A stretch of 64,000 bases of DNA from Kaistella antarctica (GTDB lineage Bacteria; Bacteroidota; Bacteroidia; Flavobacteriales; Weeksellaceae), in the NCBI RefSeq assembly GCF_900109615.1, contig NZ_FOIX01000004.1, positions 496,001 to 560,000 of the forward strand, read 5' to 3'. This document shows positions 11,101-18,952 of the stretch, in pieces. Position 1 is the stretch's first letter. Every line of letters starts with the position of its first letter. Position numbers and translations under genes: made by a program. The notes beneath the pieces were generated by a model. That model worked only from the letters and a program-made list of their open reading frames with translations. It did not search any database and was not told the origin of the DNA.

Positions 11101-12299
11101 TTTCCATAATCAGTTCCGGAATTTCTGGGGGTTCCAATTGCGGTGGCTATATTTTGATAAAGACCATTTTGCGTATTATCAGGATAACCAGAAATCCCTT
11201 CACCCAAATCACGAATTCCTAAAATCCCTTTTTGATCTTGAAGATTGCCAGAACCTTGATCTAAAACCCAAGCTTCAATTCTGGTAATACTGATTCGGGA
11301 ATTGATCTGCGGATAATTTAAAAGTGCCTTATCGTAGTTGTTTAAGAAATAATGATCTAAATAATAATGTTGATTATCTTCGTAATCAATCGCATTTAAT
11401 TTAAAACTATTCATGACTCCACCGCCCTGTGCAACGATGGTTCGGGCTTCACCCTGTTGTTGAGAAAACACTAAAGTTCCATAAGTCTTCCCTAACTGAA
11501 ATTCGGTTTTCAAACCAAACAAAGATTCTGAACCTCTAATTAAATTGGTAGAAAGCGGCATATTCACATTTCCGAATTCTACTCTTTTAATAATTTTATC
11601 TTCGCCGCCGGTGGTTTTGTCGTTCAAACCTTTAGACTGTAAATCCTTCCAAGTTCCTTTTGCTTGCCAAACTAAGTTCATTCGGTTTTCAAAAGCGAAT
11701 CCACTTTGGGTATCGTAGTTGGCTTTCAGTTGCAGGTTCTCGCCTACTTTCCCCAGTAATCCCATTTGAATTCTCTGTTGAATATCAATGGCAAAATTGG
11801 TTCTGTTTTGTGGTAAAATTAAAGGATTATCGATTTTCTGGTACAATCCACCAATATCGAAAGAGGCGAAACCTTGTGGTATAATTTCAATTTTATTACC
11901 TCCGAAAATAGATTCGAATATTTTATTTTTAATATTAACCGTAGGAAGTAAGCCTTTTTTGATGGCTTCGGTTTGATCTTTCCGGTAACCCAAAGCATTG
12001 TTTGAAGCTTTTTCTTTATAGTACGCGCTCAATTCTTTGTTGAGCATATATGCATTGTATTCCGAAGAAGTCATGGAAATAGGATTCCCTACAACGGTGT
12101 TCCCAATTTTAGGATAGAGAATATACATTCCGCTCGACACATCATAAAAGGCATCGTAGCGCATCGGGTTTGGCAAAGAAAAATCTTTGCGCACTGATGA
12201 ACTATCGGCGGGTTTCTCTTGTGCAAAACTGAATGCAAACGAAAAACACGTCAGAATAAATATTAGAAATCTATGCTGAAAAAAACTATTCTTCTCCAA
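5196..12299 (-). CDS. sprA: SprA (Sov), outer-membrane translocon of the type IX secretion system
   Basis: SprA forms the very large outer-membrane beta-barrel through which T9SS cargo leaves the cell in Bacteroidota. The protein is 2367 residues, the size expected for SprA (about 2400). Residues 1-26 form a signal peptide ending FAFSFAQ. The rest is rich in Asn, aromatic residues and alternating beta-strand patterns, and it ends with a barrel-type strand (TATFTFGGTGGF). The start is TTG at 12299: the codon two upstream is the TAA stop of ruvA in the same frame, and no ATG precedes the signal peptide. The ruvA-sprA order is conserved in flavobacteria. A probable cargo protein with a type A sorting tail is encoded at 60537-62168. 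Confidence 0.96.
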   Translation of the reverse strand: MEKNSFFQHRFLIFILTCFSFAFSFAQEKPADSSSVRKDFSLPNPMRYDAFYDVSSGMYILYPKIGNTVVGNPISMTSSEYNAYMLNKELSAYYKEKASNNALGYRKDQTEAIKKGLLPTVNIKNKIFESIFGGNKIEIIPQGFASFDIGGLYQKIDNPLILPQNRTNFAIDIQQRIQMGLLGKVGENLQLKANYDTQSGFAFENRMNLVWQAKGTWKDLQSKGLNDKTTGGEDKIIKRVEFGNVNMPLSTNLIRGSESLFGLKTEFQLGKTYGTLVFSQQQGEARTIVAQGGGVMNSFKLNAIDYEDNQHYYLDHYFLNNYDKALLNYPQINSRISITRIEAWVLDQGSGNLQDQKGILGIRDLGEGISGYPDNTQNGLYQNIATAIGTPRNSGTDYGNVIKGQLFPNANGSPEAYTDGEQYIFNRKARKLNQNEFTFNPQLGYMSLNQRLNDNQLLSVAYSFTLNGDNKVYKVGEFSEESPVLITKVLKPNSTVRTTSPMWDLMMKNIYPLNTNQINPDGFLLNVYYRDPQNGGKVNYLPTTVNNPATQTNPNLLKLFNWDRLNMNNDLQQGNGETGDGIFDFVPGITVDPENGKVIFTKAKPFGAFLQNALGTSDPKFVFNELYDQQKQVASQSNLALRYTMEGRYKGTQGTGISLGAINVPQGSVKVSANGVQLTEGVDYTVDYMLGSVNIINETVKQSGQAINISLENQLTFNTQRKRFLGLNLERKFNEHLTVGATVVNYAETPLTQKVNFGQEAVNNTMAGFNILYNNELPFLTRLTDKIPFVNTEAPSNLSFMAEGAYLIPGQNKGIGDQSYIDDFEQTTSKISLKEPAMWSLASKPERNPESFFLNGTLTDNLASGNGRGLLSWYNIDPRFYGIGGKAPNGINAAAVSKHASRRVQTSELYNSRDFVAGEQLYTNTFDLTYFPNERGPYNVNKNFETTQERWAGLMRPISVSNFVNSNIEYVEFWMMDPYADGNPLGANPKLLLHLGNVSEDVLKDGKLMYENGMPTASAPANTTTTNWGVQPSQFPVLYAFSSENEDRTAQDLGYDGLDAQGESARFGTDFVNPVTNVSDPASDDFVFYLSDKFQGNQASSLTERYKYFRGPEGNSQSNTLEVATQTPDAEDINRDYNLDQNEDYNQYTIDLTPSKMVLGQNNIVDVKEVEAKFQNGQTGTNKWYLFRVPVAQYDPSILGGLADASILNNVRYARMLLTGFDQAATIRFGTLDLVRSDWRKYTKNIATNIADTDEGTNFVTDQNLDVGSVNLEENGLNQPPYVLPPGIDRQVLSGNAGAQRQNEASLYMKAAPLEKNSSRGVFKNVALDMRRYKNLELFVHAEDLKDVASTKYDDDAKFFIRFGSDATDNYYEYEASLKYTSKNARSPLEIWPSENTVNLAIQNFVDAKIRRDKDFPTGIELRREDVEYGTLDPSKKIFIKGRPSLGNVTTIMLGVRNKNSLISKEIVLWVNEIRLSEIENKGGYAGNASVNFNLGDFALVNANASYSTIGFGGITEKPSERSQATQSAYSINTTVNVDKFLPEKVGLKIPVNYSYTQTIEDPKYNPLDNDVTFEEAPNREELKKVARTYTQQRSLGVVNMRKDRMNPNRKAKFYDVENLSVTAIYNDDYYRDVYTKKDYRQYLKGYVDYNYSFKPYVIRPFNKMVSDTAKSYKYLRWLKEVNFNPVPTRLSFRTEIDRNYNELEFRNIDAILGGNAGQEFDVIRNRNFYFGWQYGLGFNFTKSLKLEINSSMRTLNDNLSVYDMNNKSIFADPFRAGRPVLYNHRVQLNYRFPFEYLPYLDFINAEVGYGFNYNWNARSTVLTSFVNPETNTPESLGSIGQNTNNIIATSTVDVPKFFGKFKYFQKINTTMQKRKQEVDSLNNVYNLAWQKTTNNKSKKKGFKSYKFKNKLNPMQSVAYALTSIKQLDITYNENNGTVLPGLLSAPNWFGYGQTLGGPTYGFLLGSQADIRRTVIENGWISNSNYMNDPYIQMKNQNFLANVQIMPVNEFRIDINFMKNYTSNFTQGGYNVDADSNAANGFQFSFGTDMVTYSRTAWTFGTTFVDGRTIYDNIIANAKTISQQMPGVVNADGYVEGYSLANAYVLIPAFQAAVEGKSPNGAITDAKKSGFPLPNWRVIYSGLKNIPLVNSQFSKFDILHGYTSTYTASGIQSSVDFYNKENNATAPKVDAFGDLYNPYTFSQVGYVEAFAPLIGADVTMRNNMQFRAQYNIDRLFMLGLVNHTLTEDSGKEYIVGFGYILKDLKMKLNFKGKERTIKSDLNIRGDFSLRDSQTRITNILQDDSQVTGGQRMMSFKLSADYNMSQNFNVRFFYDQLMTKYKISTAFPLSTVRAGLTATFTFGGTGGF

Positions 12300-12302
12300 A
12301 TG

Positions 12303-12887
12303 TTAAATATTTTTTAAAATTTGCTTCACCAAGTCTTCAACACGAAGGTCTGGATTCTGCTTCAAAATTCGGTCTGCAATCTTCTCACTCATCTTCTTGG
12401 AAATTCCCAAAACCTCTAATGCAGATAACGATTCTTCTTTTACTTTATTATGTGCAAATGTAGAAATATTTTCCTCAGAAACATTGAATCTTTGGACTTT
12501 ATCCCGTAAATCAACAATGATTCTCTCGGCAGTTTTTGCGCCGATTCCCTTCACCTTTTGCAACATTGCACTGTTATTGGAAAGAATGCCGGTTGCGATT
12601 TCGTTCAGTGACAAAGAAGAAAGCATAATTAGCGCAGAAACAGGCCCAACTCCGTTAACACTTATTAACAGATTAAACATTTCTTTTTCTAAAATTGTGT
12701 TAAAACCGAAAAGCAAATTGGCATCTTCACGCAGGATTTGCTGAATATTTAAAAAGGTTTCTTTTCCTAAAATTAATTTCTCGGAGGTTTGCAAACTAAC
12801 GCCAACCAAATACCCAACGCCCTGCACGTCAATAACGACAGAGGTTGGATGAAGTTGTTGTACAATTCCTTTTAAAGAATAAATCAT
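12303..12887 (-). CDS. ruvA: Holliday junction DNA helicase subunit RuvA
   Basis: RuvA binds four-way DNA junctions and loads the RuvB motor for branch migration in recombination and repair. The 194-residue protein has the N-terminal OB-fold (MIYSLKGIVQQLHPTSVVID), two helix-hairpin-helix stretches (LLISVNGVGPVSALIML, about 70-90, and LQKVKGIGAKTAERIIVDL, about 109-127) and a C-terminal three-helix domain that regulates RuvB. It starts 41 bases after the maeB stop and ends 3 bases before sprA, so the three are likely co-transcribed. No ruvB or ruvC is present in the window. Confidence 0.96.
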   Translation of the reverse strand: MIYSLKGIVQQLHPTSVVIDVQGVGYLVGVSLQTSEKLILGKETFLNIQQILREDANLLFGFNTILEKEMFNLLISVNGVGPVSALIMLSSLSLNEIATGILSNNSAMLQKVKGIGAKTAERIIVDLRDKVQRFNVSEENISTFAHNKVKEESLSALEVLGISKKMSEKIADRILKQNPDLRVEDLVKQILKNI

Positions 12888-12928
12888 TTTGTGTTTTTTA
12901 TAAGACGTTTTTAATTTAAATAAGAAAA

Positions 12929-15214
12929 CTATCCTTGTTCTCGCCGCTGAGCATCAAGCACAGCAATTGTTGCTAGATTCACGATTTCATCAACACTTGC
13001 GCGCATTTGCAGAACGTGAACGGGTTGTTTCAAGCCCATTAAAATTGGACCTACGACTTGCGCAACTTTCAAACCTCTAATAATTTTATAAGAGATGTTG
13101 GCACTTTCAAGATTCGGGAAAACAAAAACATTTGCTGGCGTTGTCCCTAATTTGGAGAAAGGATAATCTGAAAGGTGATCGCTGTTTAGCGCAAAATCAG
13201 GTTGAATCTCTCCATCGACAATCATTTTCGGATATTTCTCGTGGAGAATAGAAACTGCAGCGGCTACTTTTCTTGAGGTCTCAGAAATTCCCGCAAAGTT
13301 TTCAAAAGATAACATGGCGATTCTTGGTTCAATGGCAAAAGTCTTTACAGTCATTTCTGCCATTCTTGCAATATTTACTAAATCTTCAGAAGTTGGATTT
13401 TGCGTTACAGAAGTATCTGCGAAAAATAAAGGTTTTTTCTCGGTCATAATCATCATCATGGATGAGATTTTGTCTACTCCTTTTTCTTTTTCTATAATTT
13501 TTAAAATCGGCTTCAGTGTGGAAGAATAATTTTTGGAGAATCCAACAATTAGAGCATCGGTATCACCATGATGCAACATCAACGGACCAAAATAATCTCT
13601 TTGACGAACATACCTTTTGGCTTTGTATTCGTTCATGCCTTTTCTTTCGCGGAGTTTCCAAAGCGTTTCGCGGTATTTCAGTCTGTTATCTTCCTGATCA
13701 TCATCCATAGGATCAACAATCGGAACATTCATTTCAATACCAAATTTCTTCATTTGTTCTTGAACGTATTTTTTCTCTCCCAATAAAATCGGTTGCGCTA
13801 TTCCTTCTTCATAAAGAATTTGAGCCGCCTTTAAAACATTGTATTCTTCAGCATTTCCAAGCGTTACTCTTTTTGGATTGGAGCGGGCACGATTCTGCAT
13901 CATTCTGATGAGTTTTTCATCGTGACCCATTCGGTCTAGTAAAGCGTTTTCGTAATCTTCAAAATTTTCGATCGGCTTATTAGCAATACCACTATCCATA
14001 GCTGCCTTTGCAACGGCTACAGAAACTCTTGTCAATAAACGATTGTCGAACGGTTTCGGAATAAAATATTCTCGTCCAAAATTGAGCGTTTTCAGATTAT
14101 AAGCTAAGATCACCGATTCGGGAACCGGTTCTTTTGCGATATCAGCAATAGCACGAACTGCTGCTAATTTCATCGCTTCATTAATTCCAGTTGCCTGCAC
14201 ATCCAGCGCTCCACGGAAAATGTAAGGAAATCCTAAAACATTATTAACCTGATTAGGATAATCACTTCTTCCAGTCGCCATAATGGTGTCTGGTCGGGTT
14301 TCCATCGCCACTTCATATTCAATTTCGGGATCTGGATTTGCCAACCCAAAAACGACCGGATTTTCTGCCATTGACAATAGCATTTCTGGCGTCATTACAT
14401 TTCCTTTAGAAAGACCCACAAATACGTCAGCGCCTTGCAAAGCATCTGCTAAAGTTTTCAGTTCTGTATTTGCGACAAAGTCTAATTTCTCAGGCGTCAA
14501 ATTTTCCCGATGATGACTAATGACTCCTTTGGAATCACACATCAGTACATTTTCTATTTTTAAACCTAACTGAAGATAGAGTTTGGTACACGCGATGGCT
14601 GCAGCGCCGGCACCATTCACGACCATTTTTACGTCGCCAATTTTCTTACCAGCAATTTCTAGTGCATTGATCAAAGCGGCAGCCGAAATAATCGCTGTTC
14701 CGTGTTGATCGTCGTGCATCAAAGGGATTTTCAATTCTTCTTTCAGTCGCTGTTCAATATAAAATGCTTCAGGCGCTTTGATGTCTTCTAGATTTATTCC
14801 ACCAAAAGTTGGCGCAATTCCTTTTACAATTTCAATAAATTTATCAGGATCTTTTTCATCAATCTCAATATCAAAAACATTGATGTCGGCAAAGATTTTA
14901 AATAAAAGTCCTTTTCCTTCCATAACAGGTTTCGAGGCTTCTGCACCAATATCTCCTAACCCAAGAACCGCGGTCCCGTTGGTAATTACGGCTACTAAAT
15001 TTCCTTTTCCAGTATATTCGTAGGCTAACTTAGGATCTTTTTCAATCGCTAAACAGGGAATAGCAACTCCCGGAGAATATGCCAATGATAAATCTCTCTG
15101 TGAAGAGTGTGGTTTCGAAGGAATGACTTCGATTTTTCCTTTCGGTTCAATACTATGATAATCAAGGGCTGCTTGGTTAAAATTTTTCTCGTCTCTATTA
15201 TTTTTTTTGGACAT
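12929..15214 (-). CDS. maeB: NADP-dependent malic enzyme fused to a phosphotransacetylase-like domain (MaeB type)
   Basis: Oxidatively decarboxylates malate to pyruvate, giving NADPH. The protein is 761 residues. The malic enzyme half spans about 1-430 ([11 protein letters not shown] near the N-terminus, [20 protein letters not shown], and the NAD(P) motif GAGAAAIAC). The C-terminal half, about 430-761, resembles phosphate acetyltransferase. In MaeB proteins this part is regulatory, responding to acetyl-CoA, and is usually not catalytic, so the fusion is normal for the family. It is the first gene of the block with ruvA and sprA. Confidence 0.95.
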   Translation of the reverse strand: MSKKNNRDEKNFNQAALDYHSIEPKGKIEVIPSKPHSSQRDLSLAYSPGVAIPCLAIEKDPKLAYEYTGKGNLVAVITNGTAVLGLGDIGAEASKPVMEGKGLLFKIFADINVFDIEIDEKDPDKFIEIVKGIAPTFGGINLEDIKAPEAFYIEQRLKEELKIPLMHDDQHGTAIISAAALINALEIAGKKIGDVKMVVNGAGAAAIACTKLYLQLGLKIENVLMCDSKGVISHHRENLTPEKLDFVANTELKTLADALQGADVFVGLSKGNVMTPEMLLSMAENPVVFGLANPDPEIEYEVAMETRPDTIMATGRSDYPNQVNNVLGFPYIFRGALDVQATGINEAMKLAAVRAIADIAKEPVPESVILAYNLKTLNFGREYFIPKPFDNRLLTRVSVAVAKAAMDSGIANKPIENFEDYENALLDRMGHDEKLIRMMQNRARSNPKRVTLGNAEEYNVLKAAQILYEEGIAQPILLGEKKYVQEQMKKFGIEMNVPIVDPMDDDQEDNRLKYRETLWKLRERKGMNEYKAKRYVRQRDYFGPLMLHHGDTDALIVGFSKNYSSTLKPILKIIEKEKGVDKISSMMMIMTEKKPLFFADTSVTQNPTSEDLVNIARMAEMTVKTFAIEPRIAMLSFENFAGISETSRKVAAAVSILHEKYPKMIVDGEIQPDFALNSDHLSDYPFSKLGTTPANVFVFPNLESANISYKIIRGLKVAQVVGPILMGLKQPVHVLQMRASVDEIVNLATIAVLDAQRREQG

Positions 15215-15302
15215 AAAATAGGGGTTTTAATAAACGCATCAAGGTACGAAAACCTCTTGCGTTGTATTCAGTGAATAATATCAGTGAAATATTTGGATAA
15301 TG

Positions 15303-16163
15303 CTAGTCGAGGTTCAAAATGTATTTCTTATGATAGTCGACTAAACTTTCGATGGGTTTTTGAACCACTTTTCCGATGGTTAAATTGAGCTCAGCAGCGG
15401 CAGACCGCAAAATATCTTCATAAATGTAAGCGATATAGCCTATGAAATTAATTTCGATCTCGCCTGCTTCAGGATAAGGTAAAACTTGATAGTCGAGAAA
15501 GTTTTTCATCTCATCGAAAACCATATTTTGAAAATAAGAATGGCTTTTATTTTCCGCAATAAATTTATTAAACTCACCTAAATAGGCGTTGGCTCTAGGA
15601 TTATGATACATGTTCTTAATCGCATCCTCAATGGTCAAATTATATTTGTGAATGAATGCCCGTTCTAAATCTGCGGGAAGCTTTTTCATAAAGAAACGTC
15701 GAAGTAGATTTTTTCCTAAAGCACTACCACTTCCTTCATCACCGATTAAAAAACCAAGTGAAGGCAAATCGATTCTGATTTTTTCACCATCGAAGAAACA
15801 AGAGTTAGAACCAGTTCCTAAAATACAAACGATGGCGGGTTTACCGTTGTAAGCGGCATAAGCAGCAGCTGTCATATCTTCTTTAATCCGAATTTCTGCT
15901 TGCGGGAAAGATTTAATAAATTCGGTTTCCACTTTTTTCGCATTGGCTGCGGTTCCGCAACCTGAACCATAAAAGAACACTTTTTCGATGTGATTTTTAA
16001 GGAAAAATAAGTCTTCATTTCTATCAATTTCCTGTCCGATAAAATCGACGTTAATGATATTGGGATTAAAACCCAAAGTGGTTGTTTTCAAATGAGGTTT
16101 CCCTGAGTTGTCGAGGATCACCCAATCACATTTGGTCGAACCGCCGTCTATTATGGCAATCAT
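15303..16163 (-). CDS. BadF/BadG-type ATPase, probable N-acetylglucosamine kinase
   Basis: A 286-residue ASKHA-fold kinase. The N-terminus MIAIIDGGSTKCDWVI is the phosphate-1 loop, and VCILGTGSNSCFFDG followed by LGFLIGDEGSGSALGK gives phosphate-2 and the sugar-contact region. Family members phosphorylate N-acetylglucosamine or related amino sugars recovered from cell-wall turnover, while others activate benzoyl-CoA-type reductases. The length and Bacteroidota context favour the sugar kinase. It stands alone: the gene behind it, maeB, starts 88 bases away. The exact substrate cannot be read from sequence. Confidence 0.8.
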   Translation of the reverse strand: MIAIIDGGSTKCDWVILDNSGKPHLKTTTLGFNPNIINVDFIGQEIDRNEDLFFLKNHIEKVFFYGSGCGTAANAKKVETEFIKSFPQAEIRIKEDMTAAAYAAYNGKPAIVCILGTGSNSCFFDGEKIRIDLPSLGFLIGDEGSGSALGKNLLRRFFMKKLPADLERAFIHKYNLTIEDAIKNMYHNPRANAYLGEFNKFIAENKSHSYFQNMVFDEMKNFLDYQVLPYPEAGEIEINFIGYIAYIYEDILRSAAAELNLTIGKVVQKPIESLVDYHKKYILNLD

Positions 16164-16264
16164 ATAATAATCGTTTAATCTGCTAAAATATTAATTTAAT
16201 TTCAATCCATTTTAGATTTTGAAAAATAATTGAAATTACGGCTGTTAAAAGCACTTCAAATAAA

Positions 16265-16284
16265 AAACGGACAAAAGCCCGTTT
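16265..16284 (-). terminator. Intrinsic terminator of the mrp/NifU-like unit
   Basis: A GC-containing hairpin (AAACGG with CCGTTT, extended by a G-T and a C-G pair around a TTTT loop) is followed on the minus strand by six Ts. It lies about 30 bases beyond the NifU-like stop. Confidence 0.8.
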
Positions 16285-16314
16285 CCTAAATATCTAAAAT
16301 TTCGAAATTTAAAA

Positions 16315-16563
16315 CTACTCTACCGCCAACACTTCCAAAATTTCTGGAGCGAATTGTTTTACGGTGGTTTCTACGCCTAATTTCATGGTAGAGAAACTCA
16401 TCGGGCAACCGTTACAGTTTCCATGTAGTTTCACTAAAACAGTCTGACCTTGCACATCGATGAGTTCGATATCACCACCATCTTTTTTCAAAAAAGGGCG
16501 GATACTTTCGAGCGCATCTAGCACTTTGGTAACTGTTTCTTCGTGTTTTATTTCTTTGTTCAT
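16315..16563 (-). CDS. NifU C-terminal-domain protein (Nfu-type Fe-S carrier)
   Basis: An 82-residue stand-alone Nfu domain. It carries the HGNCNGCPMS motif with C50 and C53, the CxxC pair that holds a [4Fe-4S] cluster bridged between two subunits for delivery to client enzymes. It starts 50 bases after the stop of the Mrp-family ATPase on the same strand, and a terminator follows. The two are therefore probably one transcript with a shared role in Fe-S cluster transfer. Confidence 0.93.
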   Translation of the reverse strand: MNKEIKHEETVTKVLDALESIRPFLKKDGGDIELIDVQGQTVLVKLHGNCNGCPMSFSTMKLGVETTVKQFAPEILEVLAVE

Positions 16564-16612
16564 CTTTTTAATTCAAGCTTATTGGTATAGTTTCCCGTCA
16601 AAAGGAAAGGAA

Positions 16613-17725
16613 TTATACTTTCTTATTTTTAGGCGCACAACCTGCCATAGTGGTAATTTTTACCGCTTCCGTCGCTGGAAGTTGTTTGTTTCTTTCTACC
16701 AAACTTTCAATCATATTCTGGGTGGTTTTGGTATAAATGTCGGCGATCACAGAACCTTCCTGTAAAGCGGCAGGTCTTCCGACATCGCCAGCTTCCCGAA
16801 CACTCTGAATTAATGGAATTTCACCCAAGACTGGAATACCCAAATCCTCAGCTAAATACTGTGCACCTTGATTTCCGAAAATATAATATTTGTTATCCGG
16901 CAATTCTGCAGGGGTAAAGTACGACATGTTTTCGATTAATCCTAAGACTGGAATGTTGATACTTTCCATTTGGAACATCGCAATTCCTTTTCTAACATCG
17001 GCAAGGGCAACGTGTTGTGGCGTACTTACGATTACCGCTCCTGTTACCGGAACTTCCTGAATAATGGATAAGTGAATATCTCCTGTTCCTGGTGGCAAAT
17101 CGATTAATAAGAAATCTAATTCTCCCCACGCTGCGTCACGAATCATTTGATTTAAAGCTTTCGAAGCCATTGGTCCACGCCACACGACCGCTTGATTGGA
17201 TCCAGAAAAATAGCCGATAGACAGCATTTTTACGCCATAATTCTCGATTGGTTTCATCAAACTTTTACCTTCAACTTCTACGGTGATTGGTTTCGCCTCT
17301 ACGGTATCAAACATCGTTGGAATAGAAGGGCCATAAATATCGGCATCTAAAATACCCACTTTGAAACCCATTTTGGCTAAAGTCACTGCCATGTTTGCAG
17401 CAACGGTAGATTTACCTACACCACCTTTACCAGAGGCAATAGCGATGATATTTTGAATTCCTTTAATCTGTTTTCCTTTGATTTGACTTTGCTGAACTTC
17501 TGATGGTTCTGGCGAAGCGATCTTTAATTTTAAAACGACTTCTTCACCAAACTCCGAAGCGAACGCCTGTTTCATCGCAGCTTCCAGCTTTTTCTTTTCG
17601 TGCATTGCTGGTGAATGTGCGGTCATATCGATGTACACGTCATTTCCCATCACCTGGAAATTGTGAACCAAATCAGCTACTTCTATTTCTGTCAGAAAGG
17701 CCTGAACTTTATCTTTTGTCAACAT
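16613..17725 (-). CDS. Mrp/ApbC-family Fe-S cluster carrier ATPase
   Basis: A 370-residue P-loop ATPase (ParA/MinD superfamily). An MIP18/DUF59 domain covers about 1-75. The deviant Walker A motif GKGGVGKST lies at 99-107, followed by DADIYGPSIPTM and the Walker B region LLIDLPPGTGD. Such proteins bind and pass on [4Fe-4S] clusters in the cytoplasm. The usual CxxC of Mrp is not obvious. A single Cys in the C-terminal tail (MAGCAPKNK) is visible, so cluster binding may depend on other cysteines or on the adjacent Nfu partner. It is the first gene of a two-gene unit. Confidence 0.94.
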   Translation of the reverse strand: MLTKDKVQAFLTEIEVADLVHNFQVMGNDVYIDMTAHSPAMHEKKKLEAAMKQAFASEFGEEVVLKLKIASPEPSEVQQSQIKGKQIKGIQNIIAIASGKGGVGKSTVAANMAVTLAKMGFKVGILDADIYGPSIPTMFDTVEAKPITVEVEGKSLMKPIENYGVKMLSIGYFSGSNQAVVWRGPMASKALNQMIRDAAWGELDFLLIDLPPGTGDIHLSIIQEVPVTGAVIVSTPQHVALADVRKGIAMFQMESINIPVLGLIENMSYFTPAELPDNKYYIFGNQGAQYLAEDLGIPVLGEIPLIQSVREAGDVGRPAALQEGSVIADIYTKTTQNMIESLVERNKQLPATEAVKITTMAGCAPKNKKV

Positions 17726-17749
17726 AATTTTTTATAATAAATTGAGTGT

Positions 17750-17757
17750 CAAATTTA
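17750..17757 (-). promoter_or_regulatory. Candidate -7 promoter element for the mrp unit
   Basis: TAAATTTG matches TAnnTTTG 25 bases ahead of the ATG at 17725. No convincing -33 element was seen. Confidence 0.45.
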
Positions 17758-17857
17758 CGCAAATTTTTGTTATTTAGAATGAGTAAAATCTATGATAAAT
17801 ATTACATCAAAAAATTAAGATTGTAATATTGAACAACTTCTGATTTAGAAATGAAGC

Positions 17858-18826
17858 CTAATCTGCATAAGGTGAAATAAAAACAGGTACTTCATCAATT
17901 TTAATAGCATTATTTGTCTTCTTAAAATCTTCTACTTTGGTATATTCAAATACAATATTGGTTTTGTTATAATCATAATCAGGGGACAACTCTTCATCTT
18001 GCTCATAATTTAGAATATTCAACCAAGCATTCTTTTGCTCATTAAATTTAAAGTTTAAAAGTAACTCCTCTGAACCCGCATCATAAAAATTATAGAGCGG
18101 CGTCGAATACATTTTCTTAGGTGAAAAGTCTGTACTATTTGATTCGGAAACCAATGTTTTAAAATCTGCTTCTATTTCCTCGAGCGCGTTTGCTAAATCA
18201 TTTTTCTGACTGTAAGTGTCTTCATCAGAGTAAAGCCTGTCATTTTTAAACTGATAATAAAACGGTTGGTTATCATTTTTAACTCGCCAGTAAAAGCCAA
18301 TAAAATCATTGAATTTTTCTTTGTTGACAAAGGTATAAATCTCTGGCTGTTTTGTTCTCTTGCCATCATATTCGTAAGGGAAATAAGTAAACGATACTTC
18401 ATCGGAATTCCCTTTAACGCGATACACATAAGGAAAAGAAATATGACGATGGCCTGGTTTGAATACTCTTTTAAATTCAGGGACAGGTTTTTTCAAAGGT
18501 CCAAAATGCAGAAGCGTTTCATCATCATAGAATCCATAAGATAGCATTATTTTCGTGCTGTCAGTAGCGTTTTTGTTATGCCGTCCGTACAGCGTAAATT
18601 TTTCTTTTTCGTAATCGGGTATAAAGTGAACCAATCCTTTTTCTTTCAATTCCCACTTTCCCGTAATTAAAGTAGCATAACCCACCAATACAAAAGTTTG
18701 GTCTGGTTTCAAAAAATGAGTTCCACCTCGCAGATTATAAACTCCAACAATATCTTTTACAGACTGCGCATTGACTGAATTTAGAAAACTGAAAGTGATT
18801 AAATATAGAATAAATATTTTTTTCAT
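17858..18826 (-). CDS. Exported protein of unknown function
   Basis: I do not recognise this 322-residue protein. Residues 1-20 are a clear signal peptide (basic start, hydrophobic core, NAQS cleavage region). The mature part has many Tyr, Phe and Lys residues, no cysteine pairs and no recognisable catalytic motif. The first mature stretch (VYNLRGGTHFLKPDQTFVLVGYATLITGKWEL) resembles the beta-strand pattern of lipocalin-like or DUF-type ligand-binding barrels in Bacteroidota exported proteins, but this is only a resemblance. It is monocistronic, between the mrp unit and the GlmU-like gene. Confidence 0.65.
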   Translation of the reverse strand: MKKIFILYLITFSFLNSVNAQSVKDIVGVYNLRGGTHFLKPDQTFVLVGYATLITGKWELKEKGLVHFIPDYEKEKFTLYGRHNKNATDSTKIMLSYGFYDDETLLHFGPLKKPVPEFKRVFKPGHRHISFPYVYRVKGNSDEVSFTYFPYEYDGKRTKQPEIYTFVNKEKFNDFIGFYWRVKNDNQPFYYQFKNDRLYSDEDTYSQKNDLANALEEIEADFKTLVSESNSTDFSPKKMYSTPLYNFYDAGSEELLLNFKFNEQKNAWLNILNYEQDEELSPDYDYNKTNIVFEYTKVEDFKKTNNAIKIDEVPVFISPYAD

Positions 18827-18906
18827 TGAGTTTATTTTAGAAATAGTCTAATAATGTAAATCTAAACTTTTCTTTTAATTTAGAAAATAGGTTCTCTGAA
18901 AACAGA

Positions 18907-18934
18907 AAAGCCAACTTCGGAAAAAGTTGGCTTT
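18907..18934 (-). terminator. Intrinsic terminator of the GlmU-like gene
   Basis: An 11-bp perfect stem (AAAGCCAACTT against AAGTTGGCTTT) with a 6-nt loop lies 19 bases beyond the stop at 18953. On the minus strand a TTTT run follows. Confidence 0.85.
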
Positions 18935-18952
18935 ATTATCTAATACCGAAAC

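Noticed and set aside
5196..12299. Several 60-140-codon frames on the plus strand opposite sprA
   Set aside because: They have no signal, domain or start context and lie opposite a well-supported 7.1-kb gene; shadows of its codon use.
12297..12887. RuvA-SprA fusion by stop-codon readthrough, since the frames match
   Set aside because: SprA needs its own N-terminal signal peptide, which follows directly after the TTG. A fusion would place RuvA ahead of it.
12929..15214. Malic enzyme-phosphotransacetylase fusion as a novel fusion
   Set aside because: This is the standard MaeB architecture in many bacteria.
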